DNA of 64,000 bases from Paenarthrobacter nicotinovorans (GCF_021919345.1 NZ_CP089293.1:3348001-3412000), one strand, 5' to 3'. Shown: positions 31,863 through 41,131, numbered from the stretch's first letter. Numbers and translations: made by a program. Notes: generated from the sequence alone by a model not told the origin.

Positions 31863-33932
31863 TTACGGAGGGGGGTACCCCTCCCCCAACGCCAGGCGCA
31901 GGCGGACCAGCAGCTCTGAACGGTTTTCCGCTCCCAGGCGACGCCGCATGCGCGCCACATGGTGTTCCGCGGTGCGGGGCGAGATGTAGATGGCCTCGCC
32001 GATCTCGCGGTAGGTCTTGCCTTCCAGGATGAGCCGGGCGACCTCGCGCTCCCTGGGGCTGAGCCCGGATGAATCCTGAACCCCCGGACTCCCGTACTCC
32101 CCGGCAAGTGCATGCAAGGAGACGTCAGCTTGTGAAGCGCCGGCCCGCTCCGGAGGCGGGGCCGATGGGGAAACCCCCTGGGGGTGGATGTCCCGGGCAC
32201 AGGCAAGGAGCCGCACCATGTCCCGCCGCTCTTCGGCGTGCGCAGCGGCATGGCCGGCCAGCCGTGCGCCTTCCCAGGGCAATCCGACCGAGGCCAAACC
32301 ACGGGCGGCGGTTTCGACGTCGGACGCTTCAAACCGTGCGGCCAGGACCGAAACCCAGGCTTTGCCCGCTGCAGCGAGCACGGACGCCAGGTGGCTGTGT
32401 TCGGAGGCACGCACCAGCGCAGCAGCGTGGGGAGCGAGTTCGGCCGGACTTTCGCTAAGAAGGGCTGCCTGCACTCCAGCCCAATGCAGGGGCACCGACC
32501 ATAATGGGGCATCCCCCAGGCGGCCAACGAAGTGCCAGACACCGTCCAGGTAATGCCCCACCCGGCGGGTCTCCCGCAACCGTGCGGCGGCGATCATTAG
32601 CTCTCCCCAGGGCAGGAGACTGAACAGGTCCACTGACACATGCATCATTGCCTCGCGGGCCCGCTCCCACGCCAGCAGCAGCTCGTGGACTTCGCTGCCC
32701 CGGCGTGCCAAACCGACATCCAACGCAGCAAGCAGGAAATCATCCCTGGGCGCCAAGGGCCAGTGGTTCGCTTTCAATGCTTCGTTGATGGCCAAGCGGG
32801 CTTCGTCCGGGTTGTCCTGCTGCATGGCGGTCCAGGCCTGCAACAGGAACAGCCTGGGACGGGCCGTATTGCCGCCCTGTCCGGCGGCAAGCGCTGCCTT
32901 GAGGACCATATCGGCGATGCCGGCTTCCCCGGTGTGGAGGGCGCACAGCGCGGCAAGGGCCGCCGGTGTCTCCACAAGGGGAATCGACGTGCCGGCCGCG
33001 TTCATCATGTCGGAGGCCCTGATGAGCTCCGGCAGTGCGATTTGTGGCGTGGGTCCCAGTGTTTGACGAAGTCCCTGCTGGGTCAATGACAGAGCCACAG
33101 CCAGGAGTGTAGGTGAGCCCTCCGGCGAGGCAGCAGCCGCCAACTGACCGGCGCCCGCAACGTTGCCTGAACCAATCATGGCCACGGCTGCAAGGGGCGC
33201 CGAACCGTCGATCCTGTCCCGCCCCAGCCAGGTGTACGTGTCCGCGCTCCGGGAGAGCATGCCCCGCTGTGCCCAAACAGCCGCAGCAACGTCAACTCCC
33301 AGGCGGATGTGAGGGGCCTCCGGCGTTGCCAGGAGCCGGTCCACTATCCTGCCGGCAGTGTCCAGATCGCCCAAGGCCGCCGCTGCCTGCGCCCGCCTGG
33401 CCGCGGTGGTGGTCTCCTGTCCTCCGGCGAGAAGTGCTTCTGCATAGAGTTCGGCCGCCAGGCCGGGCTCGGAGTCCAGAACCCCCTCCGCGGCACGCTC
33501 CAGCTCCGCGACGATCCGTGGATCCTGGAACCCGTTCTGCGCAAGCTGCCGGGCAACGTCGCCCAAGGGACGGCCCTCTGCCGCGGTCCTGTCCACCAGT
33601 TCCCTCTGCAGGGCCCGGATGCGCGCCGGCGCTGTGCTCGAGAGCAAGGCATAGTGGACGGTCCCAACCACTGATCCATCAGGCGATATCAGCCCGGCGT
33701 CCTTTGCCACGTGGATGACCGAGTCCAGGTCTTCGCGGTGTTCAAGGCTGCCGGGCAGAAGGGAGTGGAGGGAAAAACCCAAGGACAGCGCCAGCAGCAA
33801 CTCCTGGACTGCGGCGGGCTGACCGGGCAGTTCAGGGCCCGGCGCCTCTCCCGGGGCGTCGTCCGGGAGGCCGGACGGCTGCTCATCCCACCCGGGCGGA
33901 AAATGCCGCGGCCGGTGGTCCTGTCCCGTCAT
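31863..33932 (-). CDS. LuxR-family regulator, IniR-like, lacking the ATPase domain
   Basis: A 689-residue regulator. Residues about 40-110 (LLLALSLGFSLHSLLPG ... VHYALLSSTAPARIRALQRELVD) look like the winged-helix linker after the ATPase in LAL/IniR proteins. Then come many TPR-like helices. The last 65 residues are a LuxR helix-turn-helix (LSPREREVARLILEGKTYREIGEAIYISPRTAEHHVARMRRRLG). No Walker A motif is found, so the usual N-terminal ATPase is missing. It is 3 bases downstream of the Hsp70-like gene. In mycobacteria the related IniR controls iniBAC, and this gene probably has the same job. Confidence 0.82.
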   Translation of the reverse strand: MTGQDHRPRHFPPGWDEQPSGLPDDAPGEAPGPELPGQPAAVQELLLALSLGFSLHSLLPGSLEHREDLDSVIHVAKDAGLISPDGSVVGTVHYALLSSTAPARIRALQRELVDRTAAEGRPLGDVARQLAQNGFQDPRIVAELERAAEGVLDSEPGLAAELYAEALLAGGQETTTAARRAQAAAALGDLDTAGRIVDRLLATPEAPHIRLGVDVAAAVWAQRGMLSRSADTYTWLGRDRIDGSAPLAAVAMIGSGNVAGAGQLAAAASPEGSPTLLAVALSLTQQGLRQTLGPTPQIALPELIRASDMMNAAGTSIPLVETPAALAALCALHTGEAGIADMVLKAALAAGQGGNTARPRLFLLQAWTAMQQDNPDEARLAINEALKANHWPLAPRDDFLLAALDVGLARRGSEVHELLLAWERAREAMMHVSVDLFSLLPWGELMIAAARLRETRRVGHYLDGVWHFVGRLGDAPLWSVPLHWAGVQAALLSESPAELAPHAAALVRASEHSHLASVLAAAGKAWVSVLAARFEASDVETAARGLASVGLPWEGARLAGHAAAHAEERRDMVRLLACARDIHPQGVSPSAPPPERAGASQADVSLHALAGEYGSPGVQDSSGLSPREREVARLILEGKTYREIGEAIYISPRTAEHHVARMRRRLGAENRSELLVRLRLALGEGYPPP

Positions 33933-33935
33933 GGG

Positions 33936-36041
33936 TCAGACCGCCGGAGTCAGTGCTGGATCCGGGGCCGGACTTGTTTCTGTTGGCAGGGGCTCCGGGG
34001 CGACAGTGGCCGGCGGGATAGTGGGCTCGGGCTGCACTGTTGGTTCAGGCGACGGTGGAGCAGGGTCCTGGGTCACTGTGGGTTCTGGCTGCGGCACCGT
34101 GGGTACCGGCGATGGGGTAACCGGGTCCGTCGGTATGACAGGTGGCGTGGAAGGATCGGTTACCGGCGGCGGCACAGTGGGTGGCGTCGTTGCCGGTGGT
34201 GGTGTGGGTCCGCTGGCGGCCCCGCCTGTAGGCTCCGGGGTGGGCGTCGCCGCCGGAGGGTTGCTGGAGCCGCTTCCGGGAGTCTCCGGCGTCGTGGTTC
34301 CAGTGGCAGCCCCGCCTGTAGTGGCAGCCCCGCCTGTCCCGGCCGCGTTGCCTGCTCCGCCGGTACCGCCTGTCCCGGCCGCACTGCCTGCTCCGCCGGT
34401 ACCGCCTGTCCCGGCCGCACTGCCTGCTCCGCCGGTACCGGCTGTCTGGCCTTGGGCAGCCCCCGATCCCGCACCTGAGCCGTTTCCCGTGCTTCCCGAC
34501 CGTGCCGGGCTCTTTCCGGTCCCGGTCCCCGCCCGCGTCACTCCTGCGCGGGCACTGGCCTCAAGTCCCGCCGTCGGACCTCCCACTGCCGGTGCCGCAC
34601 CCGGGGCGGCATCGCCCCCGCCGTTGGCTTGGGCTGCGGCAACCGGCGAGCCGTCGCCGCGCATGACGTCGGCAGCCTGGTTTCCGAACATGGACGCCAG
34701 AATGCCGCTGCCTTCAGGGCTCTGCGCCGCCGTGGCGGTGGCAATGGTCAGCGCAGTTGCTGCTGCGACCGCCGCTGCGGCCAGGCGGACGTGGGAGCGG
34801 TGTGCGCCCCCGGGAGCGACCGCGGCTTTGACGGCACCGAGGTGGGGCCTGGAGCCGGCGACGTGCGGCCGCGCAGTCTTTGCCCGCTTGGCAACGCCAC
34901 GTCCTTCCATCACCGTCGCCGGGGCAGCCTCAGCTTCGGCCGCTTCCAGGTCTGCTGCAGTTGCGGTACCCAGACCCGCGACAGCGGCGCCAAGGCAGAT
35001 GGACGACTTGGGATCGGCATCGACGGCGATCGGACGGTCCAGTTCCACCGAAATCATTTCCGCCACCAAGGGAATGCGGGACGAACCGCCGATGAGCAGC
35101 ACGGTACTCAGGTCCCCGGGCTCAAGGTGGATGCTGCGCAGGCTCCGCTCGAGAGCGTGCACGGTTTCCCGGATGGACGCCTCGATCAGGGCCTCGAACT
35201 CGGACCGCACCAGCCGCAGGGTCCGCTGGGTTCCCGGCAGCGCGACGGCGATACTGGCCTCGCTGTCCATGGACAGCGCTTCCTTGGCTTCGCGGCACTC
35301 CCGCCGCAGCCTGGATAACGCTGCCTTGCTTTCCGGCGCCTCCGGCTCGAGTCCCTCCAAGGCGTCCCCGAGGTGACCCATGACGTGGCGCAGAACGGCG
35401 GCGTCGAAATCGGCGCCGCCAAGGGTTTCAATGCCGTCGGGACGGCCCAGGAGTTCGAAGCTGCCAGCGCCCGCCTTGCGCAGGACCGCGGTATCGAACG
35501 TTCCGCCGCCAAGGTCATACACGGCGATGGTGCTGCCGTCCTCCACGCGGGTTTGGGTGGCGTAGTGCAGGGCGGCGGCAACGGGTTCGCTGATCAGGGT
35601 GACATCGTGCAGGCCCGCAACGTTCAACGCGGCGAGGACCGTCGAGGTACGGTGCGCGCCCCACGCTGCGGGGTGCGTCATGATGATCGACGACGGCAGG
35701 CTCCCCTCCCGCTCTTCGGCCCTGTCCACCACCCATCGAGCCATGGTGGCGTACACGTCCTCGGGCGACATCCAGCCCTCACCCACAGCGAGTGGAACGG
35801 AGTCGCCTATGCGGCGCTTGAATTCCCTGACCATCCGCCGGGGATCGTCCAGGCCCCGGCGTTCAGCCGCCTCGCCCACCAATATCCGGCCGTCGTCCGC
35901 GTAGAAAAGCACCGAAGGCACAGTGCTTCCATGGATCCCAAGGGGCAGGATTTCAGGCGTGGGTGCGGCGCTCCGCCCAGGCTTGATAAGAGCTGCGGCG
36001 GTGTAACTTGTCCCGACATCAATGGCGAGAACATAGCTCAT
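33936..36041 (-). CDS. Hsp70-type ATPase with membrane anchor and Pro/Gly-rich outer tail
   Basis: A 701-residue protein. Residues 1-370 form an Hsp70/actin-like ATPase: LAIDVGTSYTAAALI (phosphate 1), VYDLGGGTFDTAVL (phosphate 2) and LLIGGSSRIPLVAEMI (adenosine) are intact. There is no substrate-binding domain of the DnaK kind. Instead a basic linker leads to one membrane helix (about 419-440, LAAAAVAAATALTIATATAA), then 260 residues rich in Ala, Gly, Thr and Pro that should be outside the cell. These include GGTGGAGSAAGT repeats and a PTP/PVP-rich end. It could sense or push on the envelope (inference). It heads the island, 3 bases before the LuxR gene. Confidence 0.85.
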   Translation of the reverse strand: MSYVLAIDVGTSYTAAALIKPGRSAAPTPEILPLGIHGSTVPSVLFYADDGRILVGEAAERRGLDDPRRMVREFKRRIGDSVPLAVGEGWMSPEDVYATMARWVVDRAEEREGSLPSSIIMTHPAAWGAHRTSTVLAALNVAGLHDVTLISEPVAAALHYATQTRVEDGSTIAVYDLGGGTFDTAVLRKAGAGSFELLGRPDGIETLGGADFDAAVLRHVMGHLGDALEGLEPEAPESKAALSRLRRECREAKEALSMDSEASIAVALPGTQRTLRLVRSEFEALIEASIRETVHALERSLRSIHLEPGDLSTVLLIGGSSRIPLVAEMISVELDRPIAVDADPKSSICLGAAVAGLGTATAADLEAAEAEAAPATVMEGRGVAKRAKTARPHVAGSRPHLGAVKAAVAPGGAHRSHVRLAAAAVAAATALTIATATAAQSPEGSGILASMFGNQAADVMRGDGSPVAAAQANGGGDAAPGAAPAVGGPTAGLEASARAGVTRAGTGTGKSPARSGSTGNGSGAGSGAAQGQTAGTGGAGSAAGTGGTGGAGSAAGTGGTGGAGNAAGTGGAATTGGAATGTTTPETPGSGSSNPPAATPTPEPTGGAASGPTPPPATTPPTVPPPVTDPSTPPVIPTDPVTPSPVPTVPQPEPTVTQDPAPPSPEPTVQPEPTIPPATVAPEPLPTETSPAPDPALTPAV
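34335..34446. repeat. 36 bp coding tandem repeat in the Hsp70-like tail
   Basis: About three copies of a 36-base unit around CTGCTCCGCCGGTACCGCC. Each encodes 12 residues of the GGTGGAGSAAGT type in the predicted outer tail. Confidence 0.8.
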
Positions 36042-36218
36042 GGGTACCTCGAGAGTTCACATGGCACGACGCAAGCGAGCTGCTTCACTAGCGGGTCTTG
36101 AACAAGTTAGCACCTGCTCCGGACACGCAAAAGGCTTAATTGCTACACCGAATTGTCAATTTCCCGAGGCCGCTGATGACTATTGAAGTAAAGCTCCTGC
36201 TCAGCGCCGGATTGGACC

Positions 36219-37286
36219 TTAGAGGCCGGAGTAGGAATGCAAGCCGTTGAAAACGGTATTTACCAACGTGAAGTTGATGATGACGCAGGCGTATCCGACG
36301 ATTGACAACCACGCTGCACGGGTGCCTGTCCAACCACGGGTGGCACGGGCGTGCAGGTAGCCTGCGTAGACAACCCAGATCACGAAGGTCCAGACTTCCT
36401 TGGGATCCCAGCCCCAGAACCGGCCCCAGGCCTTCTCGGCCCAGATCGCGCCGAACATGAGCGTGAACGTCCAGCCAATGAACGCGATCGCGTTGATGCG
36501 GTAGGACAGGTTCTCCAGGCTCAGGGCGTTGGGAACCACGCGCATGAAGGCCAGGTTGTCTGCGCGGCCGGCCGCCAGGTTCTTCTGCCGGTACGACTGC
36601 AGCAACTGCAGGACGGACATGGCGAAGGTCAGGGTGAACAAAGCGGATGACAGGACCGCGATGGAGACGTGGATGATGAGCCAGTAGCTCTGCAATGCGG
36701 GGACCAGGTGGCCAACCGGGGTCCAGAAGGACACCGACGCAGCCACCAGCATGATGATAGCCAAGCCCAGCACGAACGTGCCGAGGAACCGCAGGTCGCG
36801 GCGGATCAGCGTGATCAGGAAGACGGCCACGGCAACGAAAGCGCCCGTGGTGAGGAATTCATACATGTTGCCCCACGGCACGCGGCCGGCGCCCAATGCC
36901 CGGGTCACCACTCCTGCGCCGTGAATCAGCACGCCAAGCACCGTCAAGGCCACTGCCACGCGAGCGGGAACGCGCCGTTCGGCCGTGTACCGCATGTCGC
37001 CTGCCGCAGTCCCGCCTGCATGGGTGGGGCCCGACGTCGGACGCTCGGCCCGGCCGGCCGGCCCGCCGGCGTCGGGACCTGACAGGGCAGCCCCAACGCG
37101 ACCGGCTGCAACGCTGACCTTTTCGCTGGTGGACCTGGCTGCTGCCTTCAAATCCACTGCCTGGAAGGTCTTGCTGCTCTTCGCCAGATCCCAGGCAAAG
37201 GCGATGAACGCCACGGTGTACGTGCCGGCGGCCAACAGCATGAACAGCTCGCTGTACTGGCCCAGGGTTTCGTTGATGGCTGGCAT
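36219..37286 (-). CDS. ccsB: Cytochrome c biogenesis protein CcsB (CcsA/ResC family)
   Basis: A membrane protein of 355 residues with about eight helices. WAEKAWGRFWGWDPKEVW is the tryptophan-rich haem-handling motif of CcsA/ResC proteins. Conserved His residues lie in LLIHGAGVVTR, LIIHVSIAVL and GYLHARATRGW. With ResB it moves haem across the membrane and attaches it to apocytochrome c (System II). The start is ATG 37286, one base overlapping the resB stop (TAATG) and preceded by GAAGGACC. It is last of the operon. The gap 36042-36218 after it should hold the Hsp70-like gene's promoter; I see no clear terminator. Confidence 0.92.
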   Translation of the reverse strand: MPAINETLGQYSELFMLLAAGTYTVAFIAFAWDLAKSSKTFQAVDLKAAARSTSEKVSVAAGRVGAALSGPDAGGPAGRAERPTSGPTHAGGTAAGDMRYTAERRVPARVAVALTVLGVLIHGAGVVTRALGAGRVPWGNMYEFLTTGAFVAVAVFLITLIRRDLRFLGTFVLGLAIIMLVAASVSFWTPVGHLVPALQSYWLIIHVSIAVLSSALFTLTFAMSVLQLLQSYRQKNLAAGRADNLAFMRVVPNALSLENLSYRINAIAFIGWTFTLMFGAIWAEKAWGRFWGWDPKEVWTFVIWVVYAGYLHARATRGWTGTRAAWLSIVGYACVIINFTLVNTVFNGLHSYSGL

Positions 37287-38995
37287 TACTGGTCCTTCGA
37301 GGTTGAGGAAGAGACGGTTCGAGGTGCGGGAGGCTCCGGTGATTCCGGGAGGTTCCATTCGCGGGCAAAGATTTCACGCAGTGCTGCGGCTTCTCCGGCG
37401 AGGCGGTGGTCTTCACCGCGTGCCAGCAAGCCGTACTCCACCATGGTGCGCCCGTCCTGGTGGGTTCCGGTGCGGACCCAGACCCGGCGGCGGTTGACGT
37501 AAAGGGAAACCATCAGGCCACCCACCGCCAGCAGGCCGAAGATAAGGGCGTACAGCTGGCCGGGGTTGTGGTGGATGTCAACGCCGATGTACTTCTTAAC
37601 ACTGTCGAAGGTGATGCTTCCCTTACCCTCGGGCAGAGTTGCGGTCTGGCCCAAACCGAGCACGATGCCGCCGGCCTCAAGCTTGCGCCCGTTCAGCTGG
37701 GTAAGGTTCTTGACGTCCAGTTCAAAGACATTCTGGGGCGTTCCCTCATCCAGGCCCAGGTCGCCGTAGTAGGAATCCAGGTTCAACTGCGGGTTGGCCA
37801 AAGCGGGGTCGGCACTGAAGGAGATTCCTTGTTCCGACTCGAAGGCGGTCGGCAGGAAGAAGCCGTTGAAGCCAAGCTGGTCGGGAGTGCCGTCCGGGAC
37901 CTTGATGACCACGGACGAGTAGTAGTTGGCCCCCTGGACCTTCGCGGTGACGGGACCTTGGAAAGCCACGTTGCCGTCGCCGTCCCGGACCGTGACCACG
38001 GGTGCGTAGCCGTTGCCCGTGAGGTACAGGCTTGTTCCGCCCAGGGAAATGGGGTCGTTGACCTTCAGCACTTCCTTCTGCTCGGGCGCGCCTGGGTCTT
38101 CCTTGGTGGTGACCTCGGCCGTGTAGTCGATCGGCTGGCCGGTCTTCTTGGGCGACTCCCGGTCGAACGTTGCCTGGAACTTGTCCAAACGGACCGAGTA
38201 CGGCTGAAGCGAGCTGCTTTGGAAGTTGGTGCCCGGGGTGAACTGGTCATAGCCAACCAGGGTGTTGACGAAAGTTTCGCCTTCGACCAGGATGCGCTGG
38301 CCGCTGTATCCGAACAGGCCGCCGATGGCCACGGACACCAGCACGCCGATCAACGAGGTGTGGAACACCAGGTTGCCCACTTCCTTCAGGAAGCCCCGCT
38401 CGGCGCCCAAGGACGGCAGGGCGCCGTCGACGTCGCGTACATCAACGCGGTAACCGCGCTTCTTGAGCAGCCCGGCGGCATCGTTGATGGCTTTCGACGC
38501 CGGGATCCCGGCGTCGGCGGGCAGCGCCAGGGTGCCGTACTCCGGAAGCCGCGAAAGGCGCTTGGGAGTGCGCGGCGGCTGCGACTTCATGGCTTTGTAG
38601 TGCGCAATGGCGCGGGGGGTCACGCAGCCGATCAGCGAAATGAACAGCAGAATGTAGATGGCCGAGAACCAGGCGGACGAATAGACGTCGAACATCTGGA
38701 GGGCATCCAGGAACGGCCCGGTTGCAGGGTTGTTCTTGATCCACTCAGTGACCGTGACAGGGTTGGCGGCGCGCTGCGGGAACAGCGAACCCGGCACTGC
38801 ACCGACGGCCAGCAAGAGAAGCAGGAACAGCGCTGTACGCATGCTCGTCAACTGGGTCCAGGCCCACCTGAGCATGCCCTTGAATCCGAGCACGGGTACC
38901 GCGGCCTCAGACTTGGCCTGCTGGAGTTTTCCTTCCGCTGTGGTGGCGCCTTCAGCGGCTGGTGACTTCTTCTTGGCTTTCACGGACTCGCTCAT
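37286..38995 (-). CDS. resB: Cytochrome c biogenesis protein ResB
   Basis: A 569-residue membrane protein of the ResB family (called Ccs1 in plastids). Three N-terminal helices (TALFLLLLLAVGAVPGSLFP, WFSAIYILLFISLIGC and FHTSLIGVLVSVAIGGLF) are followed by a large outer domain and a last helix before YVNRRRVWVRTG. The outer domain includes VEGETFVNTLVGYDQFTPG, as is usual. It partners CcsB in haem delivery and ligation. The start ATG overlaps the ccdA stop by one base (TGATG), showing tight coupling. Confidence 0.92.
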   Translation of the reverse strand: MSESVKAKKKSPAAEGATTAEGKLQQAKSEAAVPVLGFKGMLRWAWTQLTSMRTALFLLLLLAVGAVPGSLFPQRAANPVTVTEWIKNNPATGPFLDALQMFDVYSSAWFSAIYILLFISLIGCVTPRAIAHYKAMKSQPPRTPKRLSRLPEYGTLALPADAGIPASKAINDAAGLLKKRGYRVDVRDVDGALPSLGAERGFLKEVGNLVFHTSLIGVLVSVAIGGLFGYSGQRILVEGETFVNTLVGYDQFTPGTNFQSSSLQPYSVRLDKFQATFDRESPKKTGQPIDYTAEVTTKEDPGAPEQKEVLKVNDPISLGGTSLYLTGNGYAPVVTVRDGDGNVAFQGPVTAKVQGANYYSSVVIKVPDGTPDQLGFNGFFLPTAFESEQGISFSADPALANPQLNLDSYYGDLGLDEGTPQNVFELDVKNLTQLNGRKLEAGGIVLGLGQTATLPEGKGSITFDSVKKYIGVDIHHNPGQLYALIFGLLAVGGLMVSLYVNRRRVWVRTGTHQDGRTMVEYGLLARGEDHRLAGEAAALREIFAREWNLPESPEPPAPRTVSSSTSKDQ

Positions 38996-39750
38996 CAGAT
39001 TGGCAACTTCACGTCATTTTGGAACCAGTACTGCAACCCGGTCACCCACTGGCCCCACACACCGGTGGCCATCAGGATGCCGAGCAAAATCAGGATGCCT
39101 CCGCCGATCCGCTGGATGGCCAAACGGTGCTTGCGGAAGAAGGACATGACACCCATGCCCCGGCGGACGGCCAGAGCGATCAGGAGGAACGGGATGCCCA
39201 GGCCAAGGCTGTAGATGAACGCCAGGAGCGCACCTTTGGCCGCCGACGATCCGCCGGACAAGCTCAGCAACTGTACCGCGGAGTAGGTCGGGCCAATGCA
39301 TGGTGCCCAGCCCAAACCGAACGTGAGTCCAAGCAGCGGCGCACCCCACAGTCCGGCCGGCGGTTTGGCGTGGATCTTGGCATCACGCTGAAGCCAGCCG
39401 AAGCCGCCCATGAACACGACGCCCATGACGATCACCAGAAGGCCCAGCAGCTGCGTGATCCAGGCGTTCTGCGGGCCCGTCAGCAGCGTCCCGAGCTGGC
39501 CGAAGGCGCCGCCCAGGAGCACGAAAATTACGGAGAATCCGAGGACAAACAGCCCGATCCCCGCCAGCATCCGGCCACGCCGCTGCTTTTGCAGGTCGAC
39601 GCCGGTCAGCCCGGTGACGTACCCCAGGTACCCGGGTACCAACGGCAGCACGCACGGCGAGAGGAACGAAACCAGCCCGGCCAGCAATGCGACCGGCACG
39701 GCCAGCAGAAGGGAACCGTTGAGGATGGTCTCGGCGAAAGGACTGTTCAC
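38995..39750 (-). CDS. ccdA: Thiol-disulfide membrane transporter CcdA
   Basis: A 251-residue protein with about six membrane helices. LLAGLVSFLSPCVLPLVPGYLGYVTG and LTFGLGWAPCIGPTYSAV contain the two redox-active Cys residues in PC contexts, in helices 1 and 4, as in CcdA/DsbD. It carries electrons from cytosolic thioredoxin outward to keep apocytochrome c thiols reduced, via ResA. It lies between resA and resB. Confidence 0.93.
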   Translation of the reverse strand: MNSPFAETILNGSLLLAVPVALLAGLVSFLSPCVLPLVPGYLGYVTGLTGVDLQKQRRGRMLAGIGLFVLGFSVIFVLLGGAFGQLGTLLTGPQNAWITQLLGLLVIVMGVVFMGGFGWLQRDAKIHAKPPAGLWGAPLLGLTFGLGWAPCIGPTYSAVQLLSLSGGSSAAKGALLAFIYSLGLGIPFLLIALAVRRGMGVMSFFRKHRLAIQRIGGGILILLGILMATGVWGQWVTGLQYWFQNDVKLPI

Positions 39751-39755
39751 GGTGA

Positions 39756-40361
39756 CTACTCGCCCACGGCTGAGGTGATGAGGGCCTTCAAGGTGCTCTT
39801 TTCAATCTCGCCAAGCACGCGGGAGGCAACTTTGCCTTCCTTATCAAGGACCAGGGTTGTGGGGACGGCACCGGGCGGGACGATGCCGGACACGGACAGC
39901 AGCACGGACCCGTCCTTGTCGTTGAAGCTCGGGTAGGTGAGGTTGAACGTCTTGTCGAAGGCCTCAGCGGTGGCCTTTTCATCGCGGAGGTTCACGCCGA
40001 AGAACTGGACGCCCTGGTCCTTGAATTCCTGGTGCAGCGCTTCAAGCTGCGGCGCTTCGATCCGGCAGGGAGCGCACGCAGCAAACCAGAAGTTCAGGAC
40101 CGTGACCTTGCCCTTGAGGTCCTCGGGCTTGACCTCATTTCCGTTGAACAGGGTGCCCTTGAGGGCTACGGGCGCTGCACGGTCGGCTTTGGCGAATTCC
40201 GTCACCGAGCCGTCGCCGGCCACGTAGTTCTTGTTGTCGCCCGCCTTTGCCTGCTCCGCAAGGGAGTCCTTCTGGGCGCACGCGGAAAGTCCCATGGTCA
40301 GTCCCGCCAGCAGGACACCGCCGGCGGTAAGAACGCCTCGACGTGAAAGGTTGTTGTCCAT
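39756..40361 (-). CDS. resA: Thiol-disulfide reductase, ResA/TlpA-like lipoprotein
   Basis: A 201-residue membrane-anchored thioredoxin-fold protein. The signal MDNNLSRRGVLTAGGVLLAG ends in the lipobox LSAC with lipid-bearing Cys28. NFWFAACAPCRIEAPQLEAL has the active-site CAPC (Cys95, Cys98). PPGAVPTTLVLDKEG contains the cis-Pro. It reduces the haem-binding cysteines of apocytochrome c outside the membrane, fed by CcdA. It is 5 bases upstream of ccdA and 6 bases downstream of the phosphatase gene. Confidence 0.92.
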   Translation of the reverse strand: MDNNLSRRGVLTAGGVLLAGLTMGLSACAQKDSLAEQAKAGDNKNYVAGDGSVTEFAKADRAAPVALKGTLFNGNEVKPEDLKGKVTVLNFWFAACAPCRIEAPQLEALHQEFKDQGVQFFGVNLRDEKATAEAFDKTFNLTYPSFNDKDGSVLLSVSGIVPPGAVPTTLVLDKEGKVASRVLGEIEKSTLKALITSAVGE

Positions 40362-40367
40362 GTCTTC

Positions 40368-41033
40368 CTATGCCCCCGGAGTGCTGGCCGCACCGGGAAG
40401 CAGCGCGGCGGCAGGTTCGCTGTACTCAACCCGGATAATCCGGCCGTCGTCGTCGAGCGTCAGGGACGTAAGCGACGTCAAAGTGCATTCACGTTTACGG
40501 GGATCGTGCGCCAGGCGACGGCCCTCAGCCGTGAGCCGTGTTGACCAGATCGGCAGCTGGTGGCTGACCAGGATGGCCTCGGCGCCGTCCCCGCCAAGTT
40601 CGATTGCCTTGACGCGGGCATCCTCAACTGCAGCCAGCACGCGGGCTGCCTGCTCCTTGTACGGCTCGCCCCAGGAGGGCCGCATTGGATTCCGGAAGTA
40701 GAACCAGTGCTTGGGCTTCAGGAACTCGCTCTTTGTGGGGTGGAGTCCCTGGAAGTGGTTCTCGGCTTCGATGATGCGCGGCTCGACCGTGATTTCGAGG
40801 TTCAGTGCTTCCGCCGTCGGCATGGCCGTCTCCTGGGCACGCGTCAACGGAGAGGCCACCAGATGGACTATCTTCGCACCGTCGGCGGCGCGGGCAACAA
40901 AGTGGTCGGCCAGCATACGGGCCATCTCCCGGCCACGCTCGGAGAGGTGGAACTCCGGCAGGCGACCGTAGAGGACGCCGTCGGGATTGTGGACCTCGCC
41001 ATGGCGAAGCAGATGGACAGTTGCTTGGGGCAT
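40368..41033 (-). CDS. Histidine phosphatase family protein
   Basis: A 221-residue member of the phosphoglycerate-mutase-like superfamily. VHLLRHGEVHNP carries the RHG motif with the phospho-accepting His. LSERGREMARML and VASPLTRAQETA (with the conserved Arg) and ILVSHQLPIW (second His) complete the site. The substrate is unknown. It heads the cytochrome c maturation operon, as in several actinobacteria. Start ATG 41033. Confidence 0.9.
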   Translation of the reverse strand: MPQATVHLLRHGEVHNPDGVLYGRLPEFHLSERGREMARMLADHFVARAADGAKIVHLVASPLTRAQETAMPTAEALNLEITVEPRIIEAENHFQGLHPTKSEFLKPKHWFYFRNPMRPSWGEPYKEQAARVLAAVEDARVKAIELGGDGAEAILVSHQLPIWSTRLTAEGRRLAHDPRKRECTLTSLTSLTLDDDGRIIRVEYSEPAAALLPGAASTPGA

Positions 41034-41131
41034 GTTTACCAGTTTCTCAAAGAAGCGGGGCGATCCGAAATCTTCTACCGCAAGTAGAACTCAAAGTTTT
41101 CCGTAAATGTTCCGTGGAGTTGGAATAAAAG

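Noticed and set aside
37406..38965. 519-codon open frame on the plus strand
   Set aside because: It is antisense to resB and shows no domain or membrane pattern.
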